From Okapia johnstoni (lineage: Eukaryota > Chordata > Mammalia > Artiodactyla > Giraffidae): a stretch of DNA of 64,000 bases. A program made the translations under genes and the position numbers. The stretch spans positions 5,022,001 through 5,086,000 of the forward strand of contig JAGTYA010000024.1 of assembly GCA_024291935.2 (NCBI GenBank). Direction: 5' to 3'. The notes beneath the pieces are model-generated. The model had not been told where the DNA came from. It saw nothing but the letters and a program-made list of their open reading frames with translations, and ran no database searches. Positions 32,576 through 44,300 of the stretch are shown here, piece after piece. Within the stretch, counting starts at the first letter, position 1; every line of letters starts with the position of its first letter.

Positions 32576-33748
32576 AGCTTTGAGACGTGCTCCCACTCCA
32601 GCCCCCATAGCTTGGGGGTGGGCGAAGAGTGTCTCGGGACCTTGAGGCTCTCAGACTGGCCCTTCCAGTCCTCCGCACACTCCAGCTTCTTCTGGGAATC
32701 CATAGACTCCTACCTGAGTGTTACTGCATTAGCCCAGGAGCCCAGTGGACTTGGCTTCTGCACAGCTCCACCCCTGACTCTCTGTGTGACCTCAGACAGG
32801 GCACGCAGGTGCCCTGTGCACAGGAGGGGCCACCCTCTGCAGCACCCCCTGCCCGCAGCACCATGCAGCTCTCTAGAGTCTCAACGAGAGGCACTGGAAG
32901 TGGGCTCAGCTTCGGTCTCCCCACCTGGAGGAGATGCTGCCTTAAGCCCTCTGGTTTGTAAAGCAATGGGGCTTCGAGGCACATTCCTGGGCCACTTCAG
33001 AACCAGAGTGTCCTCTGGAGCAGGTGCTGGTTGAGGGAGAGATTGGCCTGAGGTTGGAGCTCTGGGACCAGGCGGCTTCTCTCCTGGCAGACTCACTGGG
33101 AATTTCCCTAGGCTCAGTTGGTGAGAGCACCACTCCAGCAGCGTCTGGTTTGGGGGTTTTCTCTGAGTCTAGCCCCAGCGGGTCTGAAGGCTCCCCCGAC
33201 CCTGGATAGAGCCTGATCTGGGGAGATGGTGCCTTGGCCAGCCCAGCACGAGCCCAGATGAAGCCTTTGATTCATGAACTGTTGGATTTTGGTGGATTTA
33301 GCAACCCAGTTTCCAACTGATTTCCAGAGGGAGGGAGGATGGATTTATAGCTCCTAAAACAGGCTTGTGGCCTCGCGGCAGATCTGTGCCAGGCAGTGGG
33401 CAGGAAGTTATTGACATGACCTGGGACCCTGGGAGGGAAAGATAATGAGGTTCAGGAAAATCCATCTGTGTGGGGTTCATCCCGGGCTGTCTAAGATGTA
33501 CCTCCTCCTTCTGATGCGTGTGTACAGCTTTGCAGATGCTGAGCGGAGAGGATGGAGAGAAAGTGGGTCCTTCTCCCCTTGCCTTCTGGTTCACAGGGAA
33601 GCTCTGGCTCTGCAAAGGATGGAAGTTTGCAGAGTGTCGAAGAGACAGAGTATGGAGTTCGAAGATCTCCAGAACCCTGGGGGCTGGTGCCTGTTCTCCC
33701 TATAGGCCCCTGCTGGCCCCCTGCCCCTGCCCCCACCTTCCCTCAGCT
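32576..33748. other. Unique GC-rich sequence, faint MIR traces
   Basis: Overlapping frames at 32612-33034 (plus) and 32721-32984 (minus) have no domain motif. MIR-like words appear near 32750-32800. No supported exon. Confidence 0.4.
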
Positions 33749-33880
33749 GTGTGTGTGTGTGTGTTTTAGTGGCTCGGTCATGTCCAACTCTTTGTGACCC
33801 CATAGACTGTAGCCCACCAGGCTCCTCTGTCCATGGAATTCTCCAGGCAAGAATATTGGAGGGAGTTGCCATGCCCTTCT
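33749..33880 (-). mobile_element. Bov-A/Bov-tA SINE fragment, minus strand, with TG-repeat tail
   Basis: A TG microsatellite (about 33749-33764) leads into 'tcggtcatgtccaactcttt', 'gactgtagcccaccaggctc' and 'caggcaagaatattggaggg'. The element stops before the tRNA-like head. The TG run is the usual CA-type tail of the SINE. Confidence 0.9.
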
Positions 33881-33954
33881 CTACCTGGGGCCCATCAATT
33901 ACCTTGCAGCTTCAGAACAAGGAAGGGAGGAGAAAACTGGCTTTGCTGTGGGTT

Positions 33955-34150
33955 TGGAAACGGGGAGCCCTGGGTTTGAATTCTAGATGATTCTTCTCTT
34001 GCTGGCTGTGGGACATTGGACCAGTTCCGTGTACATCCCGGGCCTCACTTCTCTCACCTGTGAAATGGGAGATATAGAGACATCACTCTGAGGATGGCTG
34101 TGAGCTGAGATGAGGTGTAAAGTGGGCAGCACAGCACTTGACCTGTGGTG
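33955..34150 (+). repeat. MIR SINE
   Basis: 'gccctgggtttgaattctag', 'gctggctgtgggacattgga' and 'ctctcacctgtgaaatggga' are in MIR order. Confidence 0.7.
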
Positions 34151-34269
34151 GGTGGCATGCAGTCCTGGACATGACCGCTTTGAGTTAAAGGGCTGACTCC
34201 AACAGCCATTCTGTGTGATTCTGGACATACGCCTTAGTCTCTCTGAACCTCAGTGGGCTCCTCTATAAA

Positions 34270-34515
34270 GTGGGGAGAATGACACAGATCTCAGACATGA
34301 CGGAAGGACTTTTACAGGCCAAACCCTGTGCTGCATACTTTACATGCACAGACCTTATAACAGTCCTACAAAGGAGATAACGTTGTTAGCCCCAGTTTAC
34401 AGGTGAGGAAATTGAGGTTCAAATGGGAAAGAACTTGCTCAGGGTCAACTAGGAAGTGGTGGAGGCAGGATGTGAACCCCAGGATTCTGGCCCCAGACTC
34501 ACACTCTTGCCTGCT
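34270..34515 (-). repeat. MIR SINE
   Basis: 'agccccagtttacaggtgag', 'gaaattgaggttcaaatggg' and 'gatgtgaaccccaggattct' are reverse MIR landmarks. Confidence 0.75.
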
Positions 34516-34679
34516 CCCTGGGGATCTCAGGTTCCCCATAGACAAAGGTGTAAATGGGTTCTGCCAACTGTAACGTGCTGTACAAATGCCAGACGAGGTC
34601 ACCTTCTATGGAATTGAGAACTTGACTCTTATCAGTTTGCGCTGTGCTCTGTACACTGTTAAATAGGATTATAACCATA

Positions 34680-34890
34680 ACCAACATTTCTTGGGCACTA
34701 TCTAAGTGTCAGATATCATGACAACACTACATTATGCTGTTCATTAAATCTGCTGAGAGGCCGAAATCATAACTCTCACCTCATAGATGAGGAAATCGAA
34801 GATGAGATGGTAACAGCTTGGTCAAGGGCATACAGAAAAGGGGGATGTGAACCCAGGTCTTTCTAACTCCAGAGTCCAAGTTCTTACCTG
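34680..34890 (-). repeat. MIR SINE
   Basis: 'tcttgggcactatctaagtg', 'ctcacctcatagatgaggaa' and 'gatgtgaacccaggtctttc' are reverse MIR landmarks. It lies about 165 bp from another MIR in the same orientation. Confidence 0.75.
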
Positions 34891-35265
34891 TGAGAAAGAG
34901 CCACTACCGACTTTCTTACTAAACGTCAGCGCATGATTCAGAACTCACTGCTGTTTAGGCTGAGGTCAGAGGTGGCATGACTGGGGCCTGGAGGGGGTGG
35001 ACTACACATTGAGGGTGGAGAGGTGGGCAGGGCTGACCTGTCCGCTGGTCCAGAGAGGGCGCTGGGAAGACTGAGCTCAGAGAGCACAGCGAGAGTGGGG
35101 CCTGGCTGAGGGTCCAGCCCCAGCACTCAACCAAGAGGACAAAAGAGGGGACTTTAAGCATCACTTGTGTGGTTAGAAGATGCTCACATGGTCACAGGCT
35201 CTAATGCTCCTTGAGGAGCATTTGCTATCCCGTAGGCTGGTTTCTCTCTCTATTAAGAGGTTGTG
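34891..35265. other. Unique sequence, nothing recognised
   Basis: No feature was recognised. Confidence 0.4.
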
Positions 35266-35269
35266 TGTG

Positions 35270-36734
35270 TGCTCATAATTCAGGGTCACTGTTTTATCAA
35301 TTGGGTGTCTCTGACCCTATAACCAGGGAGTGATTTGTGGTTTTTCTCCTTATATTTTCTCAGTTCTATTGGCTTGCTCTTCTTCATTATCCTGCTGGTA
35401 ATTCTCTTCAGGAGTGTCCATTGATTTCCATATTGAAATACTTCTTGTTGCCTTTTCTGATGAGAATCCTGTATCATGTGTTGCCACATCAGGGTGAGGG
35501 AATTTGCACTTATTTTACTGTAAAAACAGCATCAATACCTGACTGGGAAAGCCTGTGTACCCTCCTCCTGGGGATGCTTGCTTTAGCTCTTCAGGCTGTG
35601 TTTTTACCTCTTAGTGAAATTTACTGTTGATAACCAGACATGATGTATCGGGTCAAAGGGACTCAGGTAAATCAGGGTTTAATGGGAGGTTTTATGTGTA
35701 GCTGGCCGGGAGTTAGGCTGTGTTTACGCTTGCTGTAGTCCCAGTATCAGAGGATAAAGTTTCCTTCGTGTCTTTGATTTTGTCTCCATTGTTGTCTTGG
35801 GTTTTCCTAGAGCCTCCTCAAAGAGGGTCTGAGGCTTGCTGTCCTTTTAACGACATTATTATACAGGAACCCTATTGAAGTGGTGGTGTGTAGGGGAGGG
35901 GAAGCATTCTATAATCCTAGGATTAGGTCTGTCTTTCAGTGCCTGTGAGCTATTTATCTCCTTTTCCCCAGGTAGTTAAGCTTTGGTAACATAGGTTCTC
36001 TTGAAGCAGCCTCCTGAAGGAGAACAGAGTATTTTTAAAATATGCTCTGGGCATTTTAAAAATGGTTAGTTCCCCTTCCCCTGCTGGAGGCAAGAGAGGA
36101 TTTTTCTTCTGTCTTCACATTGAGAACCTTATGGGGCTCCCAGAAGTCAAACTTACAAAAGTGTGGGTGTCCTCCTTAAGATGTGACTTCTTGTAGTTTT
36201 TAATTTCCAAGCTAGCCTACAGTGAGACACCAGCAATACATCATATATAAAGTGCTCCTATAGTTGCTGGCTCCAGGTAAGGATTTCTGTCCTTGCTAAT
36301 CTGTAATTCTAGGTATCTGCTTGTCTTTCCAGGTTTCAGGGTACCAATTTTTCTGTGACTTCAATACTCGGTTGAATCTAAGAAGATGATTGTAGATTTT
36401 CAGTTTGTTCAGGCTTTTTTTTTTTTATTATTGTGAGGATGGGAATGGTAACTTCCAAGCTCTCTGCAGTAATTTTTCAGCATGCAGACCTCATATATGT
36501 TTTGTTAAGTGTATAGGTAAATATTTCATTTCCTTTGGAGATTGTAAATGTCAGGTTTTAAATTTCAGTTTCCACATGTTCCTTGTTAATATGTAGAAAC
36601 ATAGTTAACTTTTGTCTGTTGACGTTTTATCCTGTGAGCTTGCTGAACTTAGTTCTAGGAAAGTTTTGTTTTCGTTTGTTTTAGATTCCTTGTGATTTTC
36701 TATGAAGAGACATACCATCTCCAAACAGAGACAG
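35270..36734 (-). mobile_element. Old L1-derived sequence, left part
   Basis: AT-rich. From about 36400 it reads as antisense L1 ORF2 ('ctagattt'-type text giving 'gattccttgtgattttctat', then 'catctccaaacagagacag'). The earlier part (35270-36400) has the wording of decayed L1 DNA but is less secure. Confidence 0.5.
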
Positions 36735-37191
36735 TAAAGGTCTGTATATTCAAAGCTATAGTTTTTCCAGTAGTTACATGTGGATGTGAGAGTTGGACCA
36801 TAAAGATGGCTGATCCCCAAAGAATTGATGCTTTTGAACTGCAGTGTTGGAGAAGACTCTTGAGAGTCCTTTGGACTGTAAGGAGATCAAACCAGTCAAT
36901 CTTAAAGGAAATCAACCCTGTATATTCATTGGAAGGACGGATGCTGAAGCTGAAGCTCCAATACTTTGGCCACCTTATGTGAAGAACTGACTCATTTGAA
37001 AAGACTGTGATGCTGGGAAAGATTGAAGGCAGAAGGAGAAGGGGACAACAGAGAACGAGATGGTTGGATGGCATCACTTACTCAATGAATGAGTTTGAGC
37101 AAGCTCCAGGAGATGGTGAAGGACAGGGAAGCCTGGTGTGCTGCAGTCCATGGGGTCACAAAGAGTCAGACATGACTGAGTGACTGAACTG
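36735..37191 (+). mobile_element. BovB LINE 3' end inserted in old L1
   Basis: Runs from 'gctatagtttttccagtagt' to 'ctgagtgactgaactgaa'. The open frame (36692-36982) covers VVTCGCESWTIK and [11 protein letters not shown] but stops at the tga ending at 36982, where related copies continue. The antisense L1 text resumes immediately after 37191. Confidence 0.95.
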
Positions 37192-38300
37192 AAATGTATT
37201 TTATTTATTTCAAATCTGTGGGCCCTATATTTATTTCTTGTCTTATTGCAGTGGCTATATATCCAGTAATAGTAATAGGAATGATGAGAGTGGACACCCA
37301 GCTTTGTTCCCAATCTTAGGGGGCAAGCAAAGCATTCAGTCTTTCACCATTAAGTATGATGTTAGCTGCGGGATGCTTGTAGTTGCTCTTTATCAAGTTC
37401 AGGAAGTTCACCTATATTTCTGGTTTTTTGAGTTCTTTTTTTCCCCTTTTGCCATGAATGAGTATCTGAATCATGCCAAATGCCTTTTCTGTGTTGACTG
37501 ATATGATTATATGATTTTTCTTCTTTAGCCTGTTAACATTCTATATTACATTGATAGATTTCTGAATGTTGTACTAGCCTCCAAAACATGATAAACTCCA
37601 CTGGGTCATGGCATATAATTCTTTGTATGCATTTTTGGACTTGATTTGCTAATATATATCTCTATGGATTTTGATATGTTGTGCTTTTGTTTTAATTTGT
37701 TTTCACTATTTATAAAAATTACCTTTGAGACTTCCTCTTTGGTCCATGGATTATTTAGAGGTATTCTGTTTAATTTCCACATGTTTAGAGATTTTCCTGT
37801 TGTGTTTCTGTTATTAAGTTCTAATGTAATTCCAAACTGGAACACATTTCTAATTTGATTTCTAATTAGTCAGATAGCAGCATTATTTTGATTTTTAAGA
37901 CATATCGGTTTGTCTTGGTGAATGTTTATTGGGTACTCCAAGACTGTGTGTTCTGTTGTTGGGTGTTATGTTCTGCATAAATGTATAGGTTAGTTAGATC
38001 TTGCTGAGTAATTGTATCATTTAGATTTTCTGTAGATTTTTTTCTATAATTACATTTCTTTCTTACTTATTTTACTTCTATTTCTTTGCTGAGATCTTCT
38101 AATTTTTCATTTGTTTCAAGAGAATTTGTAATTGACTTTTGAAACATTTTAAGCTGGCTGCTTTAAAATTCATGTCAAATAATTCCAGCATCTAATTCAT
38201 CTTGGTATTTGGCATCAGTTGATATCTTTTCTCATTTAGTTTGTAATTGTCTTGGTTCTTGTTATGTTGGATAAGTTTCTATTGTACCCTGAACATTTTG
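37192..38300 (-). mobile_element. Old L1 ORF2-derived fragment, right part
   Basis: Continues antisense L1 ORF2 after BovB: 'gagtggacacccagctttgt', 'aagtatgatgttagctgcgg', 'tggtccatggattatttaga' and 'aagactgtgtgttctgttgt'. No frame is intact. Confidence 0.7.
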
Positions 38301-38975
38301 TTTACTCTGTTAGAGGAGTCTAGGCAGTCTAGACCCCATTTAAGTCTTATTTTAGCAGACAATCACTCTGTTTGGGTTTGGCACATGGGTTCTTGACCTA
38401 CAATTGTGGGCTGTGGTCCCAGTGGCAATTAAGTTATCAGAGTCATTGAGGTTTGCTTGGTTTATCTGATGCTGCCATGGTTCCCACTTGTTCCTTCTGC
38501 AGCTGCCTGATAGGATGTCAGGGGCTTCCCTAGGCCTGCTGTCAGGGGCTGGACTGTGGTCAGGTCTTTCTACTGGTGCTTTCTGGCTGCCCTGGGGTCT
38601 CTGTTAGGGTAGTAGAGTCTTAGACCCCCGGGTACACAGAGGCTTCCTGGACTAGTGTACTTGTGATCGAGTCCCTTTTCCTCATTCTGCTCACCCACCC
38701 CAACCCTAGGAATCTTTTGACATGGCTTACAAAAAATGAAAGCTTCCACACTTCCAGCTATTTCAAACTCAGTGGTGTTTGCAACAGATCCCTCACTCCA
38801 TCTTTGAGAACATATCAGTATGTGCTAACTGCCACGGCTCAGGGAGCGACTGATACAGGGGTGTCAAAGGGCATGATACTTGGCAGCAAGAAGCAGGGAT
38901 TGTACATGCTGACATCAGAACATTATCTAATTGACCACTGTAAGATATCTGTCTGTGCAAGTGTCAATAGGGTGA
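38301..38975. other. Unassigned sequence, partly LINE-like
   Basis: The first part ('ccctgaacattttgtttact' just upstream, 'attttagcagacaatcac') still resembles old L1 text. The rest is unassigned. The frame at 38663-38998 has no recognisable motif. Confidence 0.35.
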
Positions 38976-38979
38976 GTTC

Positions 38980-39200
38980 AATTACTTCAGTTACTTAACC
39001 TCTCTTGACCTCAATTAAGGGCTTTGGAGCTACTATTAGATGCAAATCTCTGCTCAACCCCTCATTAGTTGCTGAAATATTCACACACCGTAGTGTCTCT
39101 GAGTCTGAGTTTCCTCATCTATGCAACAGGAATGAGGAAACCCCCACCTCCTAGGCTCTCAAATGTGATGCTGATGTAAAATGTTGAGTGGAGCGAGGGG
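38980..39200 (+). repeat. MIR SINE, diverged
   Basis: 'cagttacttaacctctcttg' and then 'tctgagtttcctcatctatg' are MIR landmarks separated by extra sequence. Confidence 0.5.
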
Positions 39201-39339
39201 CATGCAGTTGATCCAGCTCAGTAACCGTCAGCAATTATCATCATGAGTATCCTGATTCCAGGCTAATGGGGGTGTCTCTCTTAATAGTGGTAATGAAATA
39301 ATAATGAGGCTTCTAATAGTACTAATAATGTTGTGTTCA

Positions 39340-39550
39340 GAAAATAAACTGGATCAGACCAGTCAGGATCTGAATCCTGAGGCCAGTACTTACTCACTGA
39401 GTGGGACATGGGACAACATACTTAACCTCTCTGAACCAATTTCCTCATCTGTAAAGTGAAGAGAGTGATGATACCTAATTTGTAGATCAGTCATGCAAAG
39501 GGCTTAGCATAGAGCTTGGAAAGCACTAAGCACTCAATAAGTGTTGGCCA
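39340..39550 (+). repeat. MIR SINE, long copy
   Basis: 'acatacttaacctctctgaa', 'ccaatttcctcatctgtaaa', 'gatgatacctaatttgtag' and 'gcactcaataagtgttggcc' follow MIR to its 3' end. Confidence 0.85.
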
Positions 39551-39554
39551 CAGT

Positions 39555-39640
39555 TTGCCACGAAGGCAGAGATCTTTGTGTTTTGTTCATGGCGGTACCC
39601 TGTCTTCCTAGGGCCTAGAACAGAGGTGCTCTGTCCTGAC
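39555..39640 (+). repeat. L2 LINE tail
   Basis: 'gaaggcagagatctttgtg', then 'gttcatggcggtaccc' and 'cctagggcctagaacag', is the L2 3' terminal wording. Confidence 0.6.
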
Positions 39641-39829
39641 GTGGTATGGCCTCAGCCAGGCTGTCGGCCCTTCTGGTCCAGGGCTGCATCTGGTTCTTTA
39701 CTGTGTCTCCAGAGGCCGTCTGGGAGCCTCACTCCTGCTCTGGGCAGCTGAAGAGGCTTGATCATTGGTACCAGGGGTAAAAAGTTGTCTGAGTCACCTC
39801 CCACTCTGTGTTATTTCAGATGTACCGTT

Positions 39830-39890
39830 CCCTCCGTCTCTGTCTCTGTCTTTGTCTCCCTCTTTCTCTCTCTCTCTCTCACATACACAT
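39830..39890 (+). repeat. CT-rich simple repeat
   Basis: (TCTCTG)/(CTCT)n microsatellite followed by a short CA-rich run. Confidence 0.85.
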
Positions 39891-40324
39891 ACTCCAGCAG
39901 CAGCTGGAATTTCCATTCACAGTCCCTTCTGAGCTCCTTGCATTTTCCATGATTTTCTGCTCTTGAGGGTGGCAAGGTGTCTGGAGGGTCCCCTTCACCA
40001 AAGTTTCCCTTCTTTGATGCCTGAGATTCTTAGTGCCCTTTTGTTAGAACCTGGAAGATGCTGCCAACCTGGGGGACCAGGCACCTGCTCCTTCCTCCTC
40101 CTCAACCAATCACTCTGCAGTGAGAGGAGATTTTAGGGCCTTTCCTGTGTGCAGTTTTGATGGGCAAGGCACAGACAGCACAGGTGCTGGGATGTTGGTA
40201 AAGACAGAAAGAGCATTAGGGTCAGGAGAAAGTGCTAACATCCACCACTGTCCACCTCCCCTCAGCATGTCATCCTGATTATTGGGTACCTTTGGTTCAG
40301 AACTATTGTGGGTCTTTTTGAGTA
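39891..40324. other. Unique sequence, nothing recognised
   Basis: No repeat or gene was recognised. Confidence 0.4.
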
Positions 40325-40966
40325 GTATTAGTCAGCTAGCTCCAGTACTCTTGCCTGGAAAAATCCCATGGACAGAGGAGCCTGGTAGGATACAGTCCAT
40401 GGGGACGCAAAGAGTCGGACACGACGGAGTGACTCCACTTTCACTTTTCACTTTCATGCATTGGAGAAGGAAATGGCAACCCACTCCAGTGTTCTTGCCT
40501 GGAGAATCCCAGGGACAGAGGAGCCTGGTGGGCTGCCGTCTATGGAGTCGCACAGAGTCGGACACGACTGAAGTGACTTAACAGCAGCAGCAGCAGTCAG
40601 CTAGGGCTGCCATAACAGAATACCATCCTGGGTGGCCTAGGCAACAGAACATCATTTTCTTGCAGTTCTGGAGGTTGGAAGTCCAAGATCAAGGGGCTGG
40701 CAGGGTCATATCCCCTGAAGCCTCTCCCTGGGGGACAGATGACTGTCTTCTCTCTGGGTCCTCACGTGGCCTTTTCTCTGTGTGCACACCCCTGGTGTCT
40801 CCTCTTTTTATAAGGACACCTGTCATATGGGATTGGGTCCCCACACTTATGACCCCATTTAACCTTAGTTACCTCTTTAAAGGCCCATCTCCATGTATAG
40901 CCAAACTGGGGATTAGGTAGGGCTTCAATATGTGAAGGGTTGGGGGACACAATGTAGCCCATAACA
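40325..40966 (-). mobile_element. MLT1-type MaLR LTR (minus), split by BOV-A2
   Basis: The reverse MLT1 text begins 'agtattagtcagctag', is interrupted, then continues 'ggctgccataacagaatac', 'ttctggaggttggaagtcc', 'tctcctctttttataaggac', 'aggcccatctccatgtatag' and ends 'atgtagcccataaca'. Confidence 0.88.
40330..40604 (+). mobile_element. BOV-A2 dimeric SINE with 10-bp TSD
   Basis: Body 40340-40594 has two Bov-A monomers. The first starts 'ctccagtactcttgcctgg' and the second 'cactccagtgttcttgcctg'. They are joined by a linker 'cactttcacttttcac', and the element ends in a CAG-repeat tail (40582-40594). Exact duplications agtcagctag lie at 40330-40339 and 40595-40604. It is close to the expected family sequence, so probably young. 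Confidence 0.97.
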
Positions 40967-41319
40967 GGGGATCAGAGCCCCCAGGGAAGGTCTGTGGGGT
41001 CCTCTGAGCTCTAGGACAGTACTAGTATGACTTTCTTTCATTAACCTCTCATCTCTCCTCCCATTGCTTCTGAAGGTGTATGGTTCGGGCCTCTCATTTC
41101 ACCCTTGGAGAATGAGGCTCAGAGAGGGTCAGTCACCTGCCCTAGGGAGTAGCTCTAGGACAGTGGAGCCTCCTGATCTGGCTTGGGCCTTTCCCGGATG
41201 CCAGTGGTCAGAACTGCAGGACTGGTGGGCAGCTGGCACTGGGCTCTGTGGCCTTGGGGACCTGATGTCAGTACTGAGAGCGCCTTGGTGCCAAGAGACT
41301 GCTTTGTCTCAAGTCTGGT
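40967..41319. other. Unique sequence with MIR trace
   Basis: A MIR-like 'gaatgaggctcagagagggt' occurs at 41110-41129. Otherwise nothing was recognised. Confidence 0.4.
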
Positions 41320-41545
41320 TTTTATTTTTCTCTCTTGATGATTCCAATTTCAGGAGCTTCTTTGTCTGTGTTTTTATTCTCTTGTCTTTCATTTCGCTTT
41401 CTCGCTGGGTAGTCTGAGGCTTGCAGGCAGCTAAGTATGACGTGTACATCCCAATGAAATGCAATAAAATATAATTGAACATATTCCTTTCATGTCTGAG
41501 GAGTGGATTAATCTCCCTTGCACGTCCTATTTCTTCTGTGCTCCC
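41320..41545. promoter_or_regulatory. Candidate conserved non-coding element
   Basis: A non-repetitive AT-rich block ('gatgattccaatttcagg', 'gaaatgcaataaaatataat', 'gtggattaatctccc') in GC-richer surroundings. Inferred regulatory candidate only. Confidence 0.25.
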
Positions 41546-42220
41546 TCTGATTTTTCATCTTAGTATTTTCCTCTCCTTTCCAGAGTCTCTGGGATCTGAG
41601 GAGCCCTGTGGCCCCTGCTTGTTGGAGATACACAGATGACTCTGACATTACAGCTTCAGTTTTCATGAGCTATAGGTGATGTTCTCAGAGAAGAGGAGAG
41701 AGCTGCCAGATCCACAAGGGTCTGGGAGGGATACCAACCCGGGGTGGAGGGCACAGGGGTTGCTGCTCAGCATGGAGAGTATCCATGGGCAAGACTGAAG
41801 GATCCTCTGTGGATGCATCTATTACTTATGCAGGTGTCCCTAAGTGACACCCTCTTGCCTGCACAAAAAAGGCAGGTCCTTCTTTGTTACAGCTCTGGAG
41901 CTGAGGCTGGATGTTTGTGACCATGACTTTCAGCCAAAAGTGAGTCCCCAGTGAGTGGAGGGATCAACAGGGAAGCCCTGGACATGTCCGTGAACAGTGG
42001 GTTCAGCTCAGGAGGAAAGTGTTTCTCAGAGTGACACTCATCCTCAGTCCCCCATGCAGCTGCAGGGGCTCCTGGCTGAAGACAGCATCCCCGCAAGTCC
42101 CTGGCTGTGGCTCAGGTCCCCAGTCACCCCTTCTTTTATCCTGTGGTGCTGTTTTGCTTTCCAGACACTGTCTCTGAACACAGCAAACTCCACCAATTCT
42201 CCTCCCTTCATGACTTCCTC
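41546..42220. other. Unique sequence, nothing recognised
   Basis: Opposed frames at 41887-42096 and 41997-42293 have no recognisable motif. Confidence 0.4.
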
Positions 42221-42224
42221 CCAC

Positions 42225-42870
42225 CTACAATGTGTCAGGTCCTTTTCTGGGGGCTACAGCAGTGAACAAAGCAATGGCATCACCTGGGCCTGAGCTCACA
42301 CCCCAGTGAGGGCACAGACACTTGCCAAATTTGACCTGGAAGCTGTCCTGTGACCAGTGTGCCCAGGACGAGGTTCTCAGGGCTCAGGAGCCTGTGCTGG
42401 CATTTGACTTTGGCAGAAAGGTTAAGATGCACTTCCCTGAGGACAGGAGGGGAAACTCTGGGAAGACTGGGAAGAAGTGTGTTTCAGGCCATGGGAACAG
42501 CATGTGCAAAGGCTCCATGGTGGCAGGGGAGGGGTGGTGACGTCAAGGCTTGAGTGGTGGTGCCTGAGGCTGGATGAAGGTGCGATGGGAAAGGAGGAAG
42601 CAGGTGAGGCTAGAGGTGGGGGCTGGGCTGGGCCCCACTGTGGGGAGCAGCTGTGTCCTCCACCTGAGATCACCAGGTAACTGCCAGAGCTTGAGAGGCC
42701 TGAGCAGATTTCTGTGGTGTATCATTTTTTGCAGCCTCTGAACAGGAGTGAAACGTGGGTATGTGGTGAGAAGGAGCCTGAGGAAAGGTCCAAACGGGAG
42801 ATGATGGAGTGGAAAGAGGCAATGGAGTTGGGGAGACAGGACGACGGCAGTGGTTTGGGGAGGTGAAACT
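42225..42870 (-). repeat. L2 LINE 3' end (about 640 bp), minus strand
   Basis: The reverse L2 order is clear: 'caatgtgtcaggtccttttc', 'ggctacagcagtgaacaaag', 'cccagtgagggcacagac', 'gggaacagcatgtgcaaagg', 'cctctgaacaggagtgaaac' and 'ctggaggtggatttgatg'. Confidence 0.75.
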
Positions 42871-43375
42871 GGAGGTGGATTTGATGTGGGCTGCGGGGAG
42901 GGAGAAGGAGGGATAGAGGATGGCCTCAGGGCTCCTGGTGGAGGGTGAAGCCTCCAGTGCAGTCAGGACCCAGAAGCCAGGTTTGGGGGAAGTCACGGGC
43001 ACCGAGGCAGCACCTCTGGTCTTTCCCATCCACAGCTTCTCGTCCCATCTCTTGTCTGCCCCTTCCCTCCCCCTTGTCCATTTCAGATCTGGAACAGTAG
43101 CTCAGATCTGGACAAAGTATCGAGACCCCTTGGTCCCATCCTTTAGGAACAAGGAGGAGAGAAACACCAGAGAGGGAGTGGGATTTCCCAAGACCACTCA
43201 GTGATCTTGGGCAGAGCTGTAGGAGTTCCTAGAGAAGACTGTTCCCTGCACGTGGTGCCCGCTGCCCCCCGCCCCCGCCCCCAGACATCATAGCTAGGGG
43301 CTGAGGCTCTGCCTTGCAGGCCTTGGACTAATGGCTTCATCAACCCCTCAATCGATAGCTGAAAAGACACTGTGG
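42871..43375. other. Unique sequence, nothing recognised
   Basis: GC-rich, with a short C-rich run at 43263-43283. No gene was recognised. Confidence 0.4.
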
Positions 43376-43505
43376 TTAAGGTGAAATTTTTCCAGATGTT
43401 TCAAAGAGAAGTTGACGAATAGGTCCTGTCATTTCCCAGGAGATTTTAGATTTCCTTTTGCTTTATTATTTGTTTTTTCAGTTTTTTTTATGACCGCCTC
43501 TCTAA
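43376..43505. promoter_or_regulatory. Candidate conserved non-coding element, weak
   Basis: A short AT-rich non-repetitive block ('aggtgaaatttttccagatg', 'ttttgctttattatttgttt') between GC-rich stretches. Function is inferred with low confidence. Confidence 0.18.
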
Positions 43506-44100
43506 CACAGGGATTCCCTCTCTCCTGTTGCAGCTGGAGTTACCGAGGAAAACTCCTCCTCCTCTCAGGATGTGCCCTGGGTCAGCTGTGCCCTGCAGGG
43601 CTGGTGCCTGGAGGTGGTGGAGGCTCAGGGCTGCTTGCCTCATCTGCTCTGGTGCCCCGTGGTTTTGCTGCCCCATCGGGGGTGGCGGAAAGGGGTGAGC
43701 TCCCTGTCACTGGAGGGGGGCCCAGAGACTAGACAACATTTGGCAGGGAACTGAGGCATCAACCCCTGGACTGGAGTATGACTGAGACTTCATCTTTGCC
43801 CTTCCCCTCAATTCCACCCTACATGGGACCCCAACACCAAGGTGGAGACAGAGGAGGAGGGGGAGCTGATGGTTCCCGTGGGGGAGGGTAGACCTGGGTT
43901 TGGTGCTCCAGGTTCCAATTTACCCCCTCCTTCCCCATCTCCTCCCCCAGTGTCCTCCCAAGGGTTGGACTGTGTTTTCCTCATTTCACTGATGAAGAAA
44001 CCGAGGATCCAGAGAGGTCAAATGTGGTCATAAGCAGTGGAGTCGGGGTGTGCCTGGTTCTTTCCCTAAAGCCCGACTGTCTGCTTGAGAATAAAGGCTG
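43506..44100. other. Unique GC-rich sequence with MIR trace
   Basis: A MIR-like 'cctcatttcactgatgaaga' occurs at 43980-43999. Frames at 43412-43732 lack motifs. Confidence 0.4.
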
Positions 44101-44104
44101 CTCT

Positions 44105-44300
44105 GAAGTGAGTGCTCACCTTGTGCCAGACTCTCCCTGAGACAGGACAGATCCTATTCTCTCCACTTTTCAGGTGAGGGACGTGAAGCTCAGGAGATTC
44201 AGTTACTTGCCTGAGGACAGACAGCTGTGTGAGCCTTGGAGCTGTGGTACCATCCCAGGTCTGTCATTCTCAGCGTCTGCGCCGTAACCACTGCAATGAA
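44105..44300 (-). repeat. MIR SINE
   Basis: 'gtgctcaccttgtgccagac', 'ctccacttttcaggtgaggg' and 'caggtctgtcattctcagcg' are in reverse MIR order. Confidence 0.7.

Noticed and set aside
32612..33034. Overlapping GC-rich frames that might be an exon
   Set aside because: Frames are open on both strands, with no recognisable domain and no convincing splice pair.
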